Assembly (NCBI RefSeq): GCF_040869045.1
Contig: NC_090321.1
Coordinates: 181,755,596-181,819,595 of the forward strand
Source: Eurosta solidaginis
Lineage: Eukaryota > Arthropoda > Insecta > Diptera > Tephritidae
Length of the DNA stretch: 64,000 nt
Direction of reading: 5' to 3'
Positions 34,529 to 47,500 of this stretch are shown here, one piece after another. Below the pieces are notes generated by a model that was not told where the DNA came from, did not search any database, and was given only the letters and a program-made list of their open reading frames with translations. The position numbers were made by a program, and so were the translations under genes. The number at the start of each line of letters is the position of its first letter. Within the stretch, counting starts at the first letter, position 1.

Positions 34529-37500
34529 ACTAGCCTTTACCCGCGGCCCCGTCCGCAAGGAGAAAATTATGTATATGGGCTATTCACGTTAGCCTGCTTA
34601 TCAAGTTATCTGTTTACAATTTTGTTTCTGTGTAATGCATTTTATATTTGTAATTGAGTAAAAAAAGAAATAAATGAGCTGATAACCTGATAGGATCCCC
34701 AAATGATCCCGAAATTATCCATAAAAAGCCAAGAAATGACCCCAAAGCTATCGCGGACGCATCCCTAAAACCATACAGAAATGCCTCCACAGGGTCTTCA
34801 GAAGTTCCCGGAATAGACCCAAAAAACCCGAAATGGCAACGACACGATTCTAGACTTATCCAGAGAACCACACAGAAATAATCCCTGAAGGGTACCAAAA
34901 TGATCCCGAAATAGTCCTGAAAAAGTTGCGAAATGACCCTGACGGGCTCCCGGACGGATCTCAAAAACCATCCAGAATATATCCAGGAAGGGTTCCTATA
35001 TTATCCCGACATAGTCCAGAAAAAGTTCCGAAATGACCCCGAGGGGATCCACGACGTATCGCGAAAACCATTCAGAAATGAATCCGGAAGGGTCCCAAAA
35101 TGATCCCGAAATCGTCCGGAAATGACCCAGATGGGATCCTGCACGGATCCAGAAATGATTCCGGAAGCGTCCCAAACCTATCCCGAAAAAGTAACAAAAT
35201 AATCTCGAAATTACTCCTACGGCATTCCGGAAAGATCCAGAAATGACCTCGGAAGAGTCCCCAAATTACCCTGATGGATCCGGCAAACCATCAAGAATTG
35301 ATGCCGGAAGGGTCCTCCAAATGATCCCGAAATAATACAGAAAAAGTCATGAAATGACTCCTAAAGGGTCTCCAAATGGTACCGAAATAGTCTCGAGAAA
35401 GTCCTGAAATTACCCTGATGGGTTCCCGTACAGATCCCGAAATCCATCCGGAAGTGATGCCGGATGGGTCCCCAAATGATCCCGTATTAGCCCTTAAAAA
35501 GTTCCGAAATGACCCAGATGGGCTTCCGGACGGATCCCGAAATCCATCCAAAAATGATCCCGTAATAGTCCCGAAGAAGTCCCGAAATGACCCTGATGGG
35601 ATCTCGGACGGATCCCGAAAACCATGCTTAAATGATCCCGAAAAAGTCCCGAAATGAACCTAACGGGATCCCGTACGGATCCCGAAAACAATCCAGAAAT
35701 GATGCCGGTAGGTACCCAAAATGATCCCGAAATAGTCCCGAAATGACCCCGACGTGGTCCAGGACGGATCCCGAAAACCAAACAGAAATGATGCCGGTAG
35801 GTACCCCAAATGATCCAGAAATGATGCCGGAAAGGTCCCCAATTGACCCCTTAATAGTCCCGAAATGACGCTGACGGAATCCCGGACGGATCCCGAAAAC
35901 CATCCAAAAATTATGCCGAAAGGGTCCCCAAATGATCACGTATTAGTCGCGAAAAAGTCCCGAAATTACCATGACGCGATCCCGGACGGATACCCAAAAC
36001 CATTTAGAAATGATGCCGGAAGGTACCCCAAATGATCCCGAAAAATTCCTGAAATGACTCCGACGGGATCCCCGACGGATCTCGAAAACCTTCCAGAAAT
36101 GATGCCGGAGGGACCCCAAATGATCCCGAAAAGTCCCGAAATGACCCCGATGGGATCCCGGACGAACCCCGAAAACCAACCAGAAATGATGCCGGTAGGT
36201 ACCCCAAGAAATTACCCCGTCGGGATCACGGATGGATCCGGAGAAAGTCCTGAAGTCACCCCGACGGGATCCCGGACAAATACCGAAAACCATCCAGAAA
36301 TGATGCCGGTGGGTACCCCAAAATTATCCCGAAATAGTCCCGAAATGACCATGAAGGAATCCCCGAGGGATTCTTGAAACTATCCAGAAATTATGCCCGA
36401 AAGGTTCCCAAATGATCCCCAAATAGTCCCGAAATGACCCTGACGAGATCCCGGACGGATCCCGAAACCCATCCAGAAATGATGGCGAAAGGGACCCCAA
36501 ATGATCCCGTATTAGTCGCGAAATAGTCCGGAAATGACCCCGATGGGATCCCGCAGGGATCCAGAAATGATCCCGGAAGGATCCCAAAACTATCCCGAAA
36601 AAGTAACAAAAAATCTCGAAATGACTCCTACGGCATCCCGGACGGATCCAGAAATGATCTCGGTAGGGTCCCCAAATGGTCCCGAAAATACCCTGATGGA
36701 TCCGGCAAACCATGAAGAAATGATGCCGGAAGGGTCCCCAAATGATCCCGAAATAATACAGAAAAAGCCTAAAGGGTCTCCAAATGATTCCGAAATTACC
36801 CTTATGTGTTCCCGTACAGATCCCCAAATCCTTTCAGAAGAGATGCCGGAAGGGTCCCCAAGGGTCCTGTATTAGCCCTGAAAAAGTTCCGAATTGACCC
36901 AGACGGGCTCCCGGACGGATCCCGAAAACCACCAAAAAATTATCCCGAAATAGTCCCGAAGAAGTCCCGAAATGACCCTGACGGGATCTCGAACGGATCC
37001 CTAAATGACTCTAACGGGATCAAGGACAGATCCCGAAATCCATCCAGGAATGATCTTGGAAGGGTCCCAAAATGATCCTGAAATAGTCTCAGAAAAGTCC
37101 AGAAATTACCCTGATCCCAAAAAAGTCCCGAAATCAACCTGACGGGGTCCCGTACGGATCCCGAAAACCATCCAGAAATGATGCCGGTAGGTACCCCAAA
37201 TGATCCCGAAATGACCCCGACGGGATCCCGAAAACAAACCAGAAATGATGCCGGTAGGTACCCCAAATAATATCGAAAAAGTCCTGAAATGACCCCGAGG
37301 GGATCCCGGACGAATCCCGAAAACCATCCAGAAATGATGCCAAAAGAACCCCAAATGATCCAGAAATGACTCCGCCAGGATCCCGGACGCATACCCAAAA
37401 CCATCCAGAAATGATGCCGGAAAGGTCCTCAAAAGATCACCTAGTAGTCTCGGAATGAGGCCGACGGGATCCCGGACGGATCGCGTAAACCATGCAGAAA

Positions 37501-39690
37501 TGATGCGGAAAGGGACCCCAAATGGTTCCGAAATGACCCCGACGGGATCCCGGACGCATACCCAAAACCATCTGGAAATGATGCCGGCAGGTACCCCAAA
37601 TAATATCGAAAAAGTCCTGAAATTACCCCGAGGAGATCCCGGACGAATCCCGAAAACCATCCATAAATGATGCCAAAAGAACCCCAAATGATCCAGAAAT
37701 AGTCCCGTAATGACCCCGATCCCGAACGGATACCGAAAACCATCCAGAAGTGATGCCGGAAAGGTCCTCAAAAGATCACCTAATAGTCTCGAAATGACGG
37801 CGACGTGATCCCGGACGGATCCCGTAAACCATCCAGAAATGATGCCGAAAGGGTCCCAAAATGACCTTGTATTAGTCGAGAAAAAGTTCGGAAACGACCC
37901 CGACGGGATCCCGGATGGATCGTGAAAACCATTTAGAAATGATGCCGGAAGGTCCCCCAAATGATGCCGAAATAGTCCCAAAATGACATCGACCGGATCC
38001 CGGATGGATACCGAAAACCATCCAGAAATGATGCCGGTAGGTACCCCAAATTATCCCGAAATAGTCCCGAAATGACCCTGACGGGATCCCGAAAAACATC
38101 CAGAAATGATGCCGGAATAGACCCCAAATGATCCCGCAAAAGTCCCGAAATGACCCCGCCAGGATCCCGGACGGATCCCGAAAACCATCCAGAAATGATG
38201 CTGGAAGGGACCCCAAATGGTTCCGAAAAAATCCCGAAATGACCCCGACGGGATCCCGGACGGATACCTAAAACCATCCAGAAATGATGCCGGCAGGGAC
38301 CCCAAATGGTTCCGAAAAAGTCCCGAAATGATCCCGCCAGGATTCCGGACGGATACCTAAAACCATCCAGAAATGATGCCGGTAGGTACCCCAAATTATC
38401 CCGAAATAGTCCCGAAATGACCCTGACGGGTTCCCGAAAACCATGCAGAAATGATGTCGAAAGGGTCCCCAAATGATCCTGTATTAGTCGAGAAAAAGTC
38501 CCAAAATGACCTCGGCAGGATCCCGGACGGATCCCGAAAACCATCCAGAAATGATGTCGGAAGGGACCCCAAATGATCCCGAAAAAGTCCCGTAATGATC
38601 CCGGAAACCATCAAGAATTTATCTCTCAAAGGTACGCAAATAATCCCGAAAATACCCCGACGGGATGCCGAACGGATCCCGAAACGCATCCAGAAATGAT
38701 GCCGGAAGGTCCCTAAATGATCCCGGAATAGTCCCGAAAATATCCCAAAATAACCCCGACGGGATCCCGGACGGATCCCGAAAACTATACAGAAATGATC
38801 CGGGAAGGGTCCCAAAATGATCCCGAAATAGTCCCGAAAAAGTCCCGAAATTACCCCGGCGGGATCCCGGACCGATCCCGAAAACCATCCAGAAATGATC
38901 TCGGAAGGGTCTCGATATGACCCTTACGTAATTACAAATAAGGTGAAGCTAATTATAAAAGGCAGCAGGCGCATTGGAGCGAATGAAAAGTTACATAGAA
39001 ACATACAGGTAAAGCTAATAAAAACAATTGAAGGAGGGCGGATGGCGGGAGTAGAAGGAGAGGACCACCACTGATCGTTCCTCCAAAATTGTCTAGATCT
39101 CGATCTGTATGTGCCAGATACCAAAAACTGATGATTTAGGAGAAAATTTATATTGAGTTATAACAATTTATAGATTTTACACCAGAGGGGGAGATAAAGG
39201 GGGCGGAGGTTGTCACTGCTTACTTTGTAAGCCCTCGACTTATTTGACCCCTTGAGTCTGTGATATTGGTAAAGCCCAGTATACGTAAAGTTATAATGTG
39301 TAAAAATTATTAAAAAATAATTGCTCGAAGGGGTCATGGGACCCCCACCCCTCTTTCCATGTTCGAAAAAAATTTCGCTAGTAGACTACTGTCTGTGTCC
39401 CAAATTTCATCAAAATCCGTGTAGCCATTCTGTTGTGATTCAGTCGCAAAGACGAAAAAATATAATAATTAAATTATAACTGTTCTAAGGGGGCGGAGAC
39501 CACGCCCCTTTTGAAAAATATATAGCTAGTAGATCCTTCTAGACTATTGGCTATATGTGTGCAAAATTTCATCCAAATCGGTCCAGCCGTTCTTGCGTGA
39601 TTGAGTCACAAAAACAAACGTCTGGACAAACATCCAAACATCCAAACATCTAAACATCCAAACATCCAAACTTTGCCATTTATAATATAT
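34529..39690 (+). mobile_element. Composite minisatellite unit 3
   Basis: 5' block 34529-34690, array about 34691-38937, 3' block 38938-39690. The 3' block has lost the AAACCATGTTAAT stretch and part of the AGCGTGCTAAT stretch found in units 1 and 2, and ends with about five 8-bp repeats (39627-39668). Confidence 0.85.
34691..38937 (+). repeat. Minisatellite array of unit 3
   Basis: This is the least homogenised array. Monomers vary widely in length, with recurrent ATGCCGGTAGGTACCCC and ATGACCCCGACGGGATCCC segments and several truncated monomers. The conserved left edge and right edge are present as in units 1 and 2. Minus-strand open frames to 291 codons are by-products. Confidence 0.85.
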
Positions 39691-42600
39691 ACTAGCCTTT
39701 ACCCGCGGCCCCGTCCGCAAGGAGAAAATGAAATATGTGGGCTATTCACGTTAGCCTGCTTATAAAGTTATCTGTTTAAAATTTTTTTTCTGTCTAATGC
39801 ATTTTATTTTTGTAATTGAGTAAAAAAAAGAACTTTATGAGCTGATAACCTGATAGGATCCCAAAATGATAACGAAATTATCCAGAAAAAGCCACGAAAT
39901 GACCCCGACGCTATCGCGGACGGATCCCGAAAACCATCCAGAAACGCCCGGAAGTGTTTCCAAAAGTTCCCGAAGTAGTCCCAAAAAAACCCGAAATGAC
40001 AACGACACGATTCTAGACTTATCCAGATAACCACACAGAAATGATGCCTGAAGGGTACCAAATTGATCCCGAAATAGTCCCGAAAAAGTTCCGAAATTAC
40101 CCTGACGGGCTCCCGGACGGATCTCAGAAACCATCCAGAAAATATCCAGGAAGGGTCCCTAAATTATCCCGACTAACTCCAGAAAAAGTTCCGAAATGGA
40201 TCGCGAAAACCATACAGAAATGATTCCGGAAGGATTCCAAAATGATCCCGAAATAGTCCGGAATTGACCCAGATGGGATCCCGCACAGATCCAGAAATGA
40301 TCCCGGAAGGGTGCAAAAACTATCCCGGAAAAGTAACAAAAAATCCCGAAATGGCTCCTACGGCATCCCGGACGGATCCAGAAATGATCTCGGAAGGGTC
40401 CCCAAATGATCCCAAAATGGTCCCGAAATTACCCTGATGGATCCGGCAAACCATCAAGAAATTATGCCGAAAGGGTCCCAAAATGATAAAAACCATGGGA
40501 CCCAGAAAGGATCCCGAAAACTAACCAGAAATGATGCCGGAAAGGTCCTCAAATGATCTCCCAATAGTTCCGAAAACACCCTGACGGGATCCCGAACGGA
40601 TCCCGACAACTATCCAGAAATGATACCGAAAGGGCCCGCAAATGATCCCGTATTAGTCGAGAAAAAGTCCCGAAATGACCCCGACGGGATGCCGGACGAA
40701 TCCCAAAAACCATCCAGAAATGATTTTGGAAGGGACCCCAATGATCCCGAAAAAGTTCCGCAATTATTCCGACGGGAATCTGAACGGATACCGAAAACCA
40801 TCCAGAAGTGATGCCGGAACGGTCCTCAAATGCTCACCTAATAGTCCCAAAATGACCCTGAGGGCATCCCGGACAAATCCCGAAATCCATCCAGAAATAA
40901 TCTTGGAAAGGTCCCAAAATGATCCCGAAATAGTCTCGGAAAAGTCCAGAAATTACCCTGACGGGTTCCCGGACGAATCCTGAAAGCCATCCTTAAATGA
41001 TCCCGAAAAAGCCCCGAAATGACCCTGACGGGATCCCGAAAGGATTCCAAAAAATATCCAGAAATGATGCCGGAAAGGTCCTCAAATGATCCCCTAATAG
41101 TTCCGAAATGACCGTGACGGGATCCCGAACAGATTCCGACAACTATCCAGAAACTATGCCGAAAGGGTCCGCAAATGATCCCGTATTAGTCGAGAAAAAG
41201 TCCCGAAATGACCCCGACGGGATCCCGAACGAATCCCAAAAACCATCCAGAAATGATGCCGGTAGGTATCCCAAATGATCCCGAAATAATCCCGAAATGA
41301 CCTCGTCGGCATCCCGACGGATACCGAAAATTATCCAGAAATGATGCCGGAAAGGTCCACAAATGATCCCCTAATAGTCCCGAAATTACCCTGATGGGAT
41401 CCCGGATGGATCCCGAAAACCATCCAGAAATGATGCCGGAAGAGCCCCCAAATGATCCCGAAAAAGTCCCCAAATGACCCCGACGATATCCCGGACGGAT
41501 CCCGAAAACCATCCAGAAATGATGCCGGAAGAGCCCCCAAATGATCCCGAAAAAGTCCCCAAATGACCCCGACGAGATCCCGCACGGATCCCGAAAACCA
41601 TCCAGAAATGATGCCGGAAGAGCCCCAAATGATCCCGAAAAAGTCCCCAAATGACCCCGACATACTCCAGAAAAGGTTCCGAAATGGCTCCGAGGGAATC
41701 AACGACGGATCGCGAAAACCATACAGAAATGATTCCGGAAGGATCCCAAAATGATCCCGAAATAGTCCGGAAATGACCCAGATGGGATCCCGCACAGATC
41801 CAGAAATGACCCCGGAAGGGTCCAAAAACTATCCCGGAAAAGTAACAAAAATCCCGAAATGGCTCCTACGGCATCCCGGACGGATCCAGAAATGATCTCG
41901 GAAGGGTCCCGAAATGATCCCAAAATGGTCCCGAAATGACCCTGATGGATCCGGCAAACCATCAAGAAATTATGCCGGAAGGGTCCCCAAATGATCCCGA
42001 AATAAAACAGAAAAAGTCACGAAACGACCCCTAGAGGATCCCCAAATGATCCCGTATGAGCCCCGAAAAGGTCCCGAAATAACCCCGACGGGATCCCGAA
42101 AGGATTCCGAAAACAATACAGAAATGATGCCGGAAAGGTCCTCAAATGATCCCCTAATAGTCCCGAAATGACCGTGACGGGATCCCGACAACTATCCAGA
42201 AATGATGCCGAAAGGGTCCGCAAATGATCTCGTATTAGTCGAAAAAAAGTCCCGAAAGGACCACGACGGGATCCCGGACGAATCCCAAAAACCATCCAGA
42301 AATGATGCCGGTAGGTATCCCAAATGATCCCGAAATAGTCCCGAAATGACCTCGTCGGCATCCCGGACGGATCCCGAAAATTATCCAGAAATGATGCCGG
42401 AAAGGTTCCCAAATGATCCCCTAATAGTTCCGAAATTACCCTAATGGGACCCCGGACGGATCCCGAAAACCATCCAGAAATGATGCCGAAAGGGTTCCCA
42501 AATGATCCCGTATTAGTCGCGAAAAAGTCCTGAAATGACCCCGACGGGATCCCGGACGGATCCCGAAAACTATCCAGAAATGATGCCGAAAGGGTTCCCA

Positions 42601-43995
42601 AATGATCCCGTATTAGTCGCGAAAAAGTCCCGAAATGACCCCGACAGGATCCCGGACGGATCCCGAAAACCATCCAGAAATGATGCCGGATGAGCCCCAA
42701 AATGATCCCGAAAAAGTCCCCAAATGACCCCGACGAGATCCCGGACGGATCCCGAAAACCATCCAGAAATGATGCCGGAAGAGCCCCAAATGATCCCGAA
42801 AAAGTCCCCAAATGACCCCGACGATATCCCGGACGGATCCCGAAAACCATCCAGAAATGATGCCGGAAGAGCCCTCAAATGATTCCGAAAAAGTCCCCAT
42901 ATGACCCCGACGAGATCCCGCACGGATCCCGAAAACCATCCAGAAATGATGCCGAAAGGGTCCCCAAATGATCGCGAAATAGTCCCGAAATGATTCCGGA
43001 ATAGTCCCGAAAATGTTCCAAAATAACCCCGACGGGATCCCGGACGGATCCCGTAAACTATACAGAAATGATCCCGGAAGGGTCCCAAAATGATCCCGAA
43101 ATAGTCCCGAAAAAGTCCCGAAATTACCCCGGCGTAATCCCGGGCCGATCCCGAAAACCATCCAGAAATGATCCCGGAAAGGTCTCGATATGACCCTTAC
43201 GGGATTACAAATAAGGTGAAGGTAATTATAAAACCATGTTAATAAGGCAGCAGGCGCATTGGAGCGAATAAAAAGTTAGATAGAAACATACAGGTAAAGC
43301 TAATAAAAGCGTGCTAATAAAAACAATTGATGGAGGGCGGATGGCGGGAGTAGAGGAGAGGACCACTGATCGTTCCTCCAAAATTGTCTAGATCTCGTTC
43401 TGTATGTACCAGATACCAAAAACTATTGATTTAGGAGAAAATTTAGATTGAGTTATAACAATTTATGGATTTTACACCAGAGGGGGAGATAAAGGGGGGC
43501 GGGCGGAGGGTGTCACTGCTTACTTTGTAAGCCCTCGACTTATTTGACCCCTTGAGTCTGTGATATTGGTGAAGGCCAGTATACGTAAAGTTATAATGTG
43601 TAAAAATTATGAAAAATAATTTCTCGAAGGGTCGTGGGACCCCCACCCCTCTTTCCATGTTCGAAAAAAATTTCGCTAGTAGGCTACTGTCTGTGTCCCA
43701 AATTTCATCAAAATCCGTGTAGCCATTCTGGCGTGATTCAGTCGCAAAGACGAAAAAATATAATAATTAAATTATAACTGTTCCTAGGGGGCGGGGACCA
43801 CGCCCCTTTTGAAAAATATATAGCTAGTAGATCCTTCTAGACTATTGGCTATATGTGTGCAAAATTTCATCCAAATCGGTCCAGCCGTTCTTGCGTTATT
43901 GAGTCACAAAGACAAACGTCTGGACAAACATCCAAACATCCAAACATCCAAACATCCAAACATCTAAACATCCAAACTTTGCCATTTATAATATA
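39691..43995 (+). mobile_element. Composite minisatellite unit 4
   Basis: 5' block 39691-39855, array about 39856-43211, 3' block 43212-43995 with about six tail repeats (43925-43976). The 3' block shares with unit 5, against units 1-3, GTACCAGATACC, the ATGGAGGGCGG variant and ATTATGAAAAATAATTTCTCG, indicating that units 4 and 5 are closest relatives at this end. Confidence 0.85.
39856..43211 (+). repeat. Minisatellite array of unit 4
   Basis: The irregular left part parallels that of unit 1 closely (GCTCCTACGGCATCCCGGAC, GATGGATCCGGCAAACCATC). Homogenised 89-bp monomers of the GACGAGATCC/GGAAGAGCCCC type lie at 41400-41650 and 42660-42950, as in unit 1. Sharing of both features suggests duplication or conversion between units 1 and 4. 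Confidence 0.85.
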
Positions 43996-44513
43996 TAGCC
44001 TTTACCCGCGGCCCCGTCCGCAAGGAGAAAATAAAATATATGTGCTATTCACGTTAGCCTGCTTATCAAGTTGTCTATTTAAAAATTTTTTCTGTCAATG
44101 GATTTTATTTTTTAATACAGTAAAAAAAAAAGAACTAACTGAGCTTATGGGCACGCTTACATGGATAGTACAATACACTTTTTTCGAATTAAAAAAAATA
44201 CATTTTGTTTCTAAGTTAAATTAATTGATATGACCGGGGTGAAAGAATTACTACTCATAGAATAAAGGAGTGAAACTACAATTAGCTAAAACCAAAAATA
44301 AGTTTTTAAATGAAAGCAGTGTTGCTTTTTCGGGTATTTAATTGGTTAAAATATTACAAAAATTTTAATTATAGTTGTAATAGTTCGTTACAGGATTCAT
44401 TTAAAAATAGAACGAAAAAGCTGTGATATATTAAAGATAAAACATACCGAATTTTAATTACGAATAATTTGCCGTAAATCAACGGCCATGTGTGCTGAAT
44501 TACCGGTTTCGAA

Positions 44514-47500
44514 GAGACCTAAAATGATCCCGGAAGTGTCCCTAAATGACACCAAATAGTCACGAAATGATGCCGACGGGATCCTGGACAAATCTCGAAA
44601 ACTATCCAGAAATGATGCCGGAAGGGTCCCAAAATAATCCCGAAGTAGTCACGAAAAGTCCCGAAATGACCCAGACGGGATCCCGGACGGATCCCGAAAT
44701 GACCCAGACGGGATCCCGGACGGATCCCGAAAACCATCCAGATTTGATTCCTGAACGGTCCGCAAATGATCCCGATATAGTCCGAAAAAGTCCCGAAAAA
44801 ACTCTGACGGGATCCCGGACAAATCCCGAAAATCGCCCAGAAATTATCCCGGAGGAGTCCCAAAATGATTCCGAAATAGTAGTCACGAAAAAGGCCCGAA
44901 ATGACCCTGACGGGATCCCGAAAACCATTCAGAAATGACTCTGGAGGGATCCCCAAATGATCCCGGAAAAGTCCACAAACCATCCAGAATTGATCTCTGA
45001 AGGTTCCGCAAATGATCCCGAAATAGTCCCGAAAGTCACGAAAAATTCAGACCCATCCCAAAAATCATGAAGAAATTATCCTGGAAGGGTCCCAAAATTA
45101 CCCCGAAATAACTCCGACCCCAAATGATCCCGAAAAATTCCCGAAATTCCCCCGATGGGATCCCGGACGGATCCCGGATCATCCAGAAATGATGCCGGTT
45201 GGTACCCCAAAATGATCCCGAAATAGGCCAGAAATTACCCCGTCGGGATCCCGGACGGATCCCCAAAAGTATACAGAAATGATGTTGGAAGGTGAAATGA
45301 TCCCCTTAAAGAAAGATGAAAAATGAAATGATCCCCTTATATTTCCGAAATGATCCTGACGGGATTCCCGACGAATCCCGGAAACTATCCAGAATTGATG
45401 CCGGAAAGGTTCCCAAGTTATCCCCAAATAGTCCCGAAATTACCCTGACGGTATCCCGGACGGATCACGAAAACCATCCGGAAATGATGGCGAAAGGGTC
45501 CCCAAATGATCCCGCATTAGTCGCGGGTTCCGAAATGACCCTGACGGGATCCCCGAAGGATCCCGGAAACTATCCAGAAATGATGCCGGAAAGGTTCCCA
45601 AGTTATCCCCAAATAGTCACGAAATTACCCTGACGGTATCCCGGACGGAAACCGAAAACCATCTAGAAAAGTGGCCGGAAGATACCCCAAATGATCCCGA
45701 AAAAGTCCTGAAATGATCCAGACGGGATCCCGGACGAATCACGAAAACTATCCATCTAGGTACCCCAAATGATCCCGAAATAGTCCCGAAATAACCCCGC
45801 CGGGATCACGGGCGGATCCCGAAAAAGTCCTGAAATGGCCCCGACGGGATCCCGTACGGATCCCGAAAATCATCCAGAAATGATGAATTTAGGTACCCAA
45901 ATGATCCCGAAATAGTCCCGAAATAATCCCGACGGGATTCCGGACGCATCCCGAAAACCAACCAGAAATGATGCCGGTAGGTACCCCAAATGGTCCCGAT
46001 ATGACCCCGTCGGGATCCCGAACGGATCCCTAAAACTATCCAGAAATGATGCCGGAAAGGTCCCCAAATAACCCGCTAATAGTCCCGAAATTACGCCGAC
46101 GGAATCCCGGACGGATCCGGAAACCATCCAGAAATGATGCCGGAGGAGACCCCAAATGATCCCCCTAAAGCCTCAAAATGACCCCGACAGGGTCCCGGAC
46201 GGATCCCGTAAACCATCCAGAAATGATGCCGGTAGGTACCCCAAATGGTCCCGATATGACCCCGTCGGTATCCCGAACGGATCCCTAAAACTATCCAGAA
46301 ATGATGCCGAAAGGGTCCCCAAATGATCCTGTATTAGTCGAGAAAAAGTTCCGAAATGACTCCGACGGGATCCCGGACGGATCCCGAAAACCATCTAGAA
46401 TTGATACCGGAAGGTACCCCAAATGATGCCGATATAGTCCCGAAATGACATCGACGGGATCCCGGACGGATCCCGAAAATCATCTAGAAATGATGCCGGA
46501 AGAGACCCCAAATGATCCCGCAAAGGTCCCAAAGTGACCCCGACAGGATCCCGGACGGATCCCGAAAACCATCCAGAAATGATGCCGGAGCAGACCCCAA
46601 ATGATCCCGCTAAAGTCCCAAAATGACCCCGACAGGGTCCCGGAGGGATCCCGTAAACCATCCAGAAATGATGCCGGAAGAGACCCCAAATGATCCCGCA
46701 AAAGTCCCAAAATGACCCCGACAGGATTCCGGACGGATCCCGAAAAACATCCAGAAATGATGCCGGGAGAGACCCTAAATGATCCCGCAAAAGTCCCAAA
46801 ATGACCCCGACAGGATCCCGGACGGATCCCGTAAACCATCCAGAAGTGATGCCGGAAGAGAACCCAAATGATCCCGCAAAAGGCCAAAATGACCCCGACA
46901 GGATCCCGGACGGATCCCGTAAACCATCCAGAAATGATGACGGAAGAGACCACAAATGATCCCGCAAGTCCCAAAATGACCCCGACAGGATCCCGGACGG
47001 ATCCCGAAAACCATCCAGAAATGATGCCGGAAGAGACCCCAAATGATCCCGCAAAAGTCTCAAAATGACCCCGACAGGATCCCTGACGGATCCTGTAAAC
47101 CATCCAGAAATGATGCCGGAAGAGACCCCAAATGATCCCGCAAAAGTCCCAAAATGACCCCGACAGGATCCCGGACGGATCCCGAAAACCATCCAGAAAT
47201 GATGCCGGAAGAGACCCCAAATGATCCCGCAAAAGTCCCAAAATGACCCCGACAGGATCCCGAACGGATCCCGAAAACCATCCAGAAATGATGCCGGAAT
47301 GGACCCCAAATGGTCCCGAAATGACACCGACGGGATCCCGGACGGATACCGAAAACCATCCAGAAATGATGCCGGCAGGTACCCCAAATTATCCCGAAAT
47401 AGTCCCGAAATGACCCTGACGGGATCGCGGACGGATCCCGAAAACCATCCAGAAATGATGCCGATAGGGTCCCCAAATGATCCTGTATTAGTCGAGAAAA

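Noticed and set aside
34371..34592. Plus-strand frame with repeated KHPNIQTS-type text (also at 43853-44224)
   Set aside because: It is the translation of the 8-bp AAACATCC tail repeats and adjoining 3' block.
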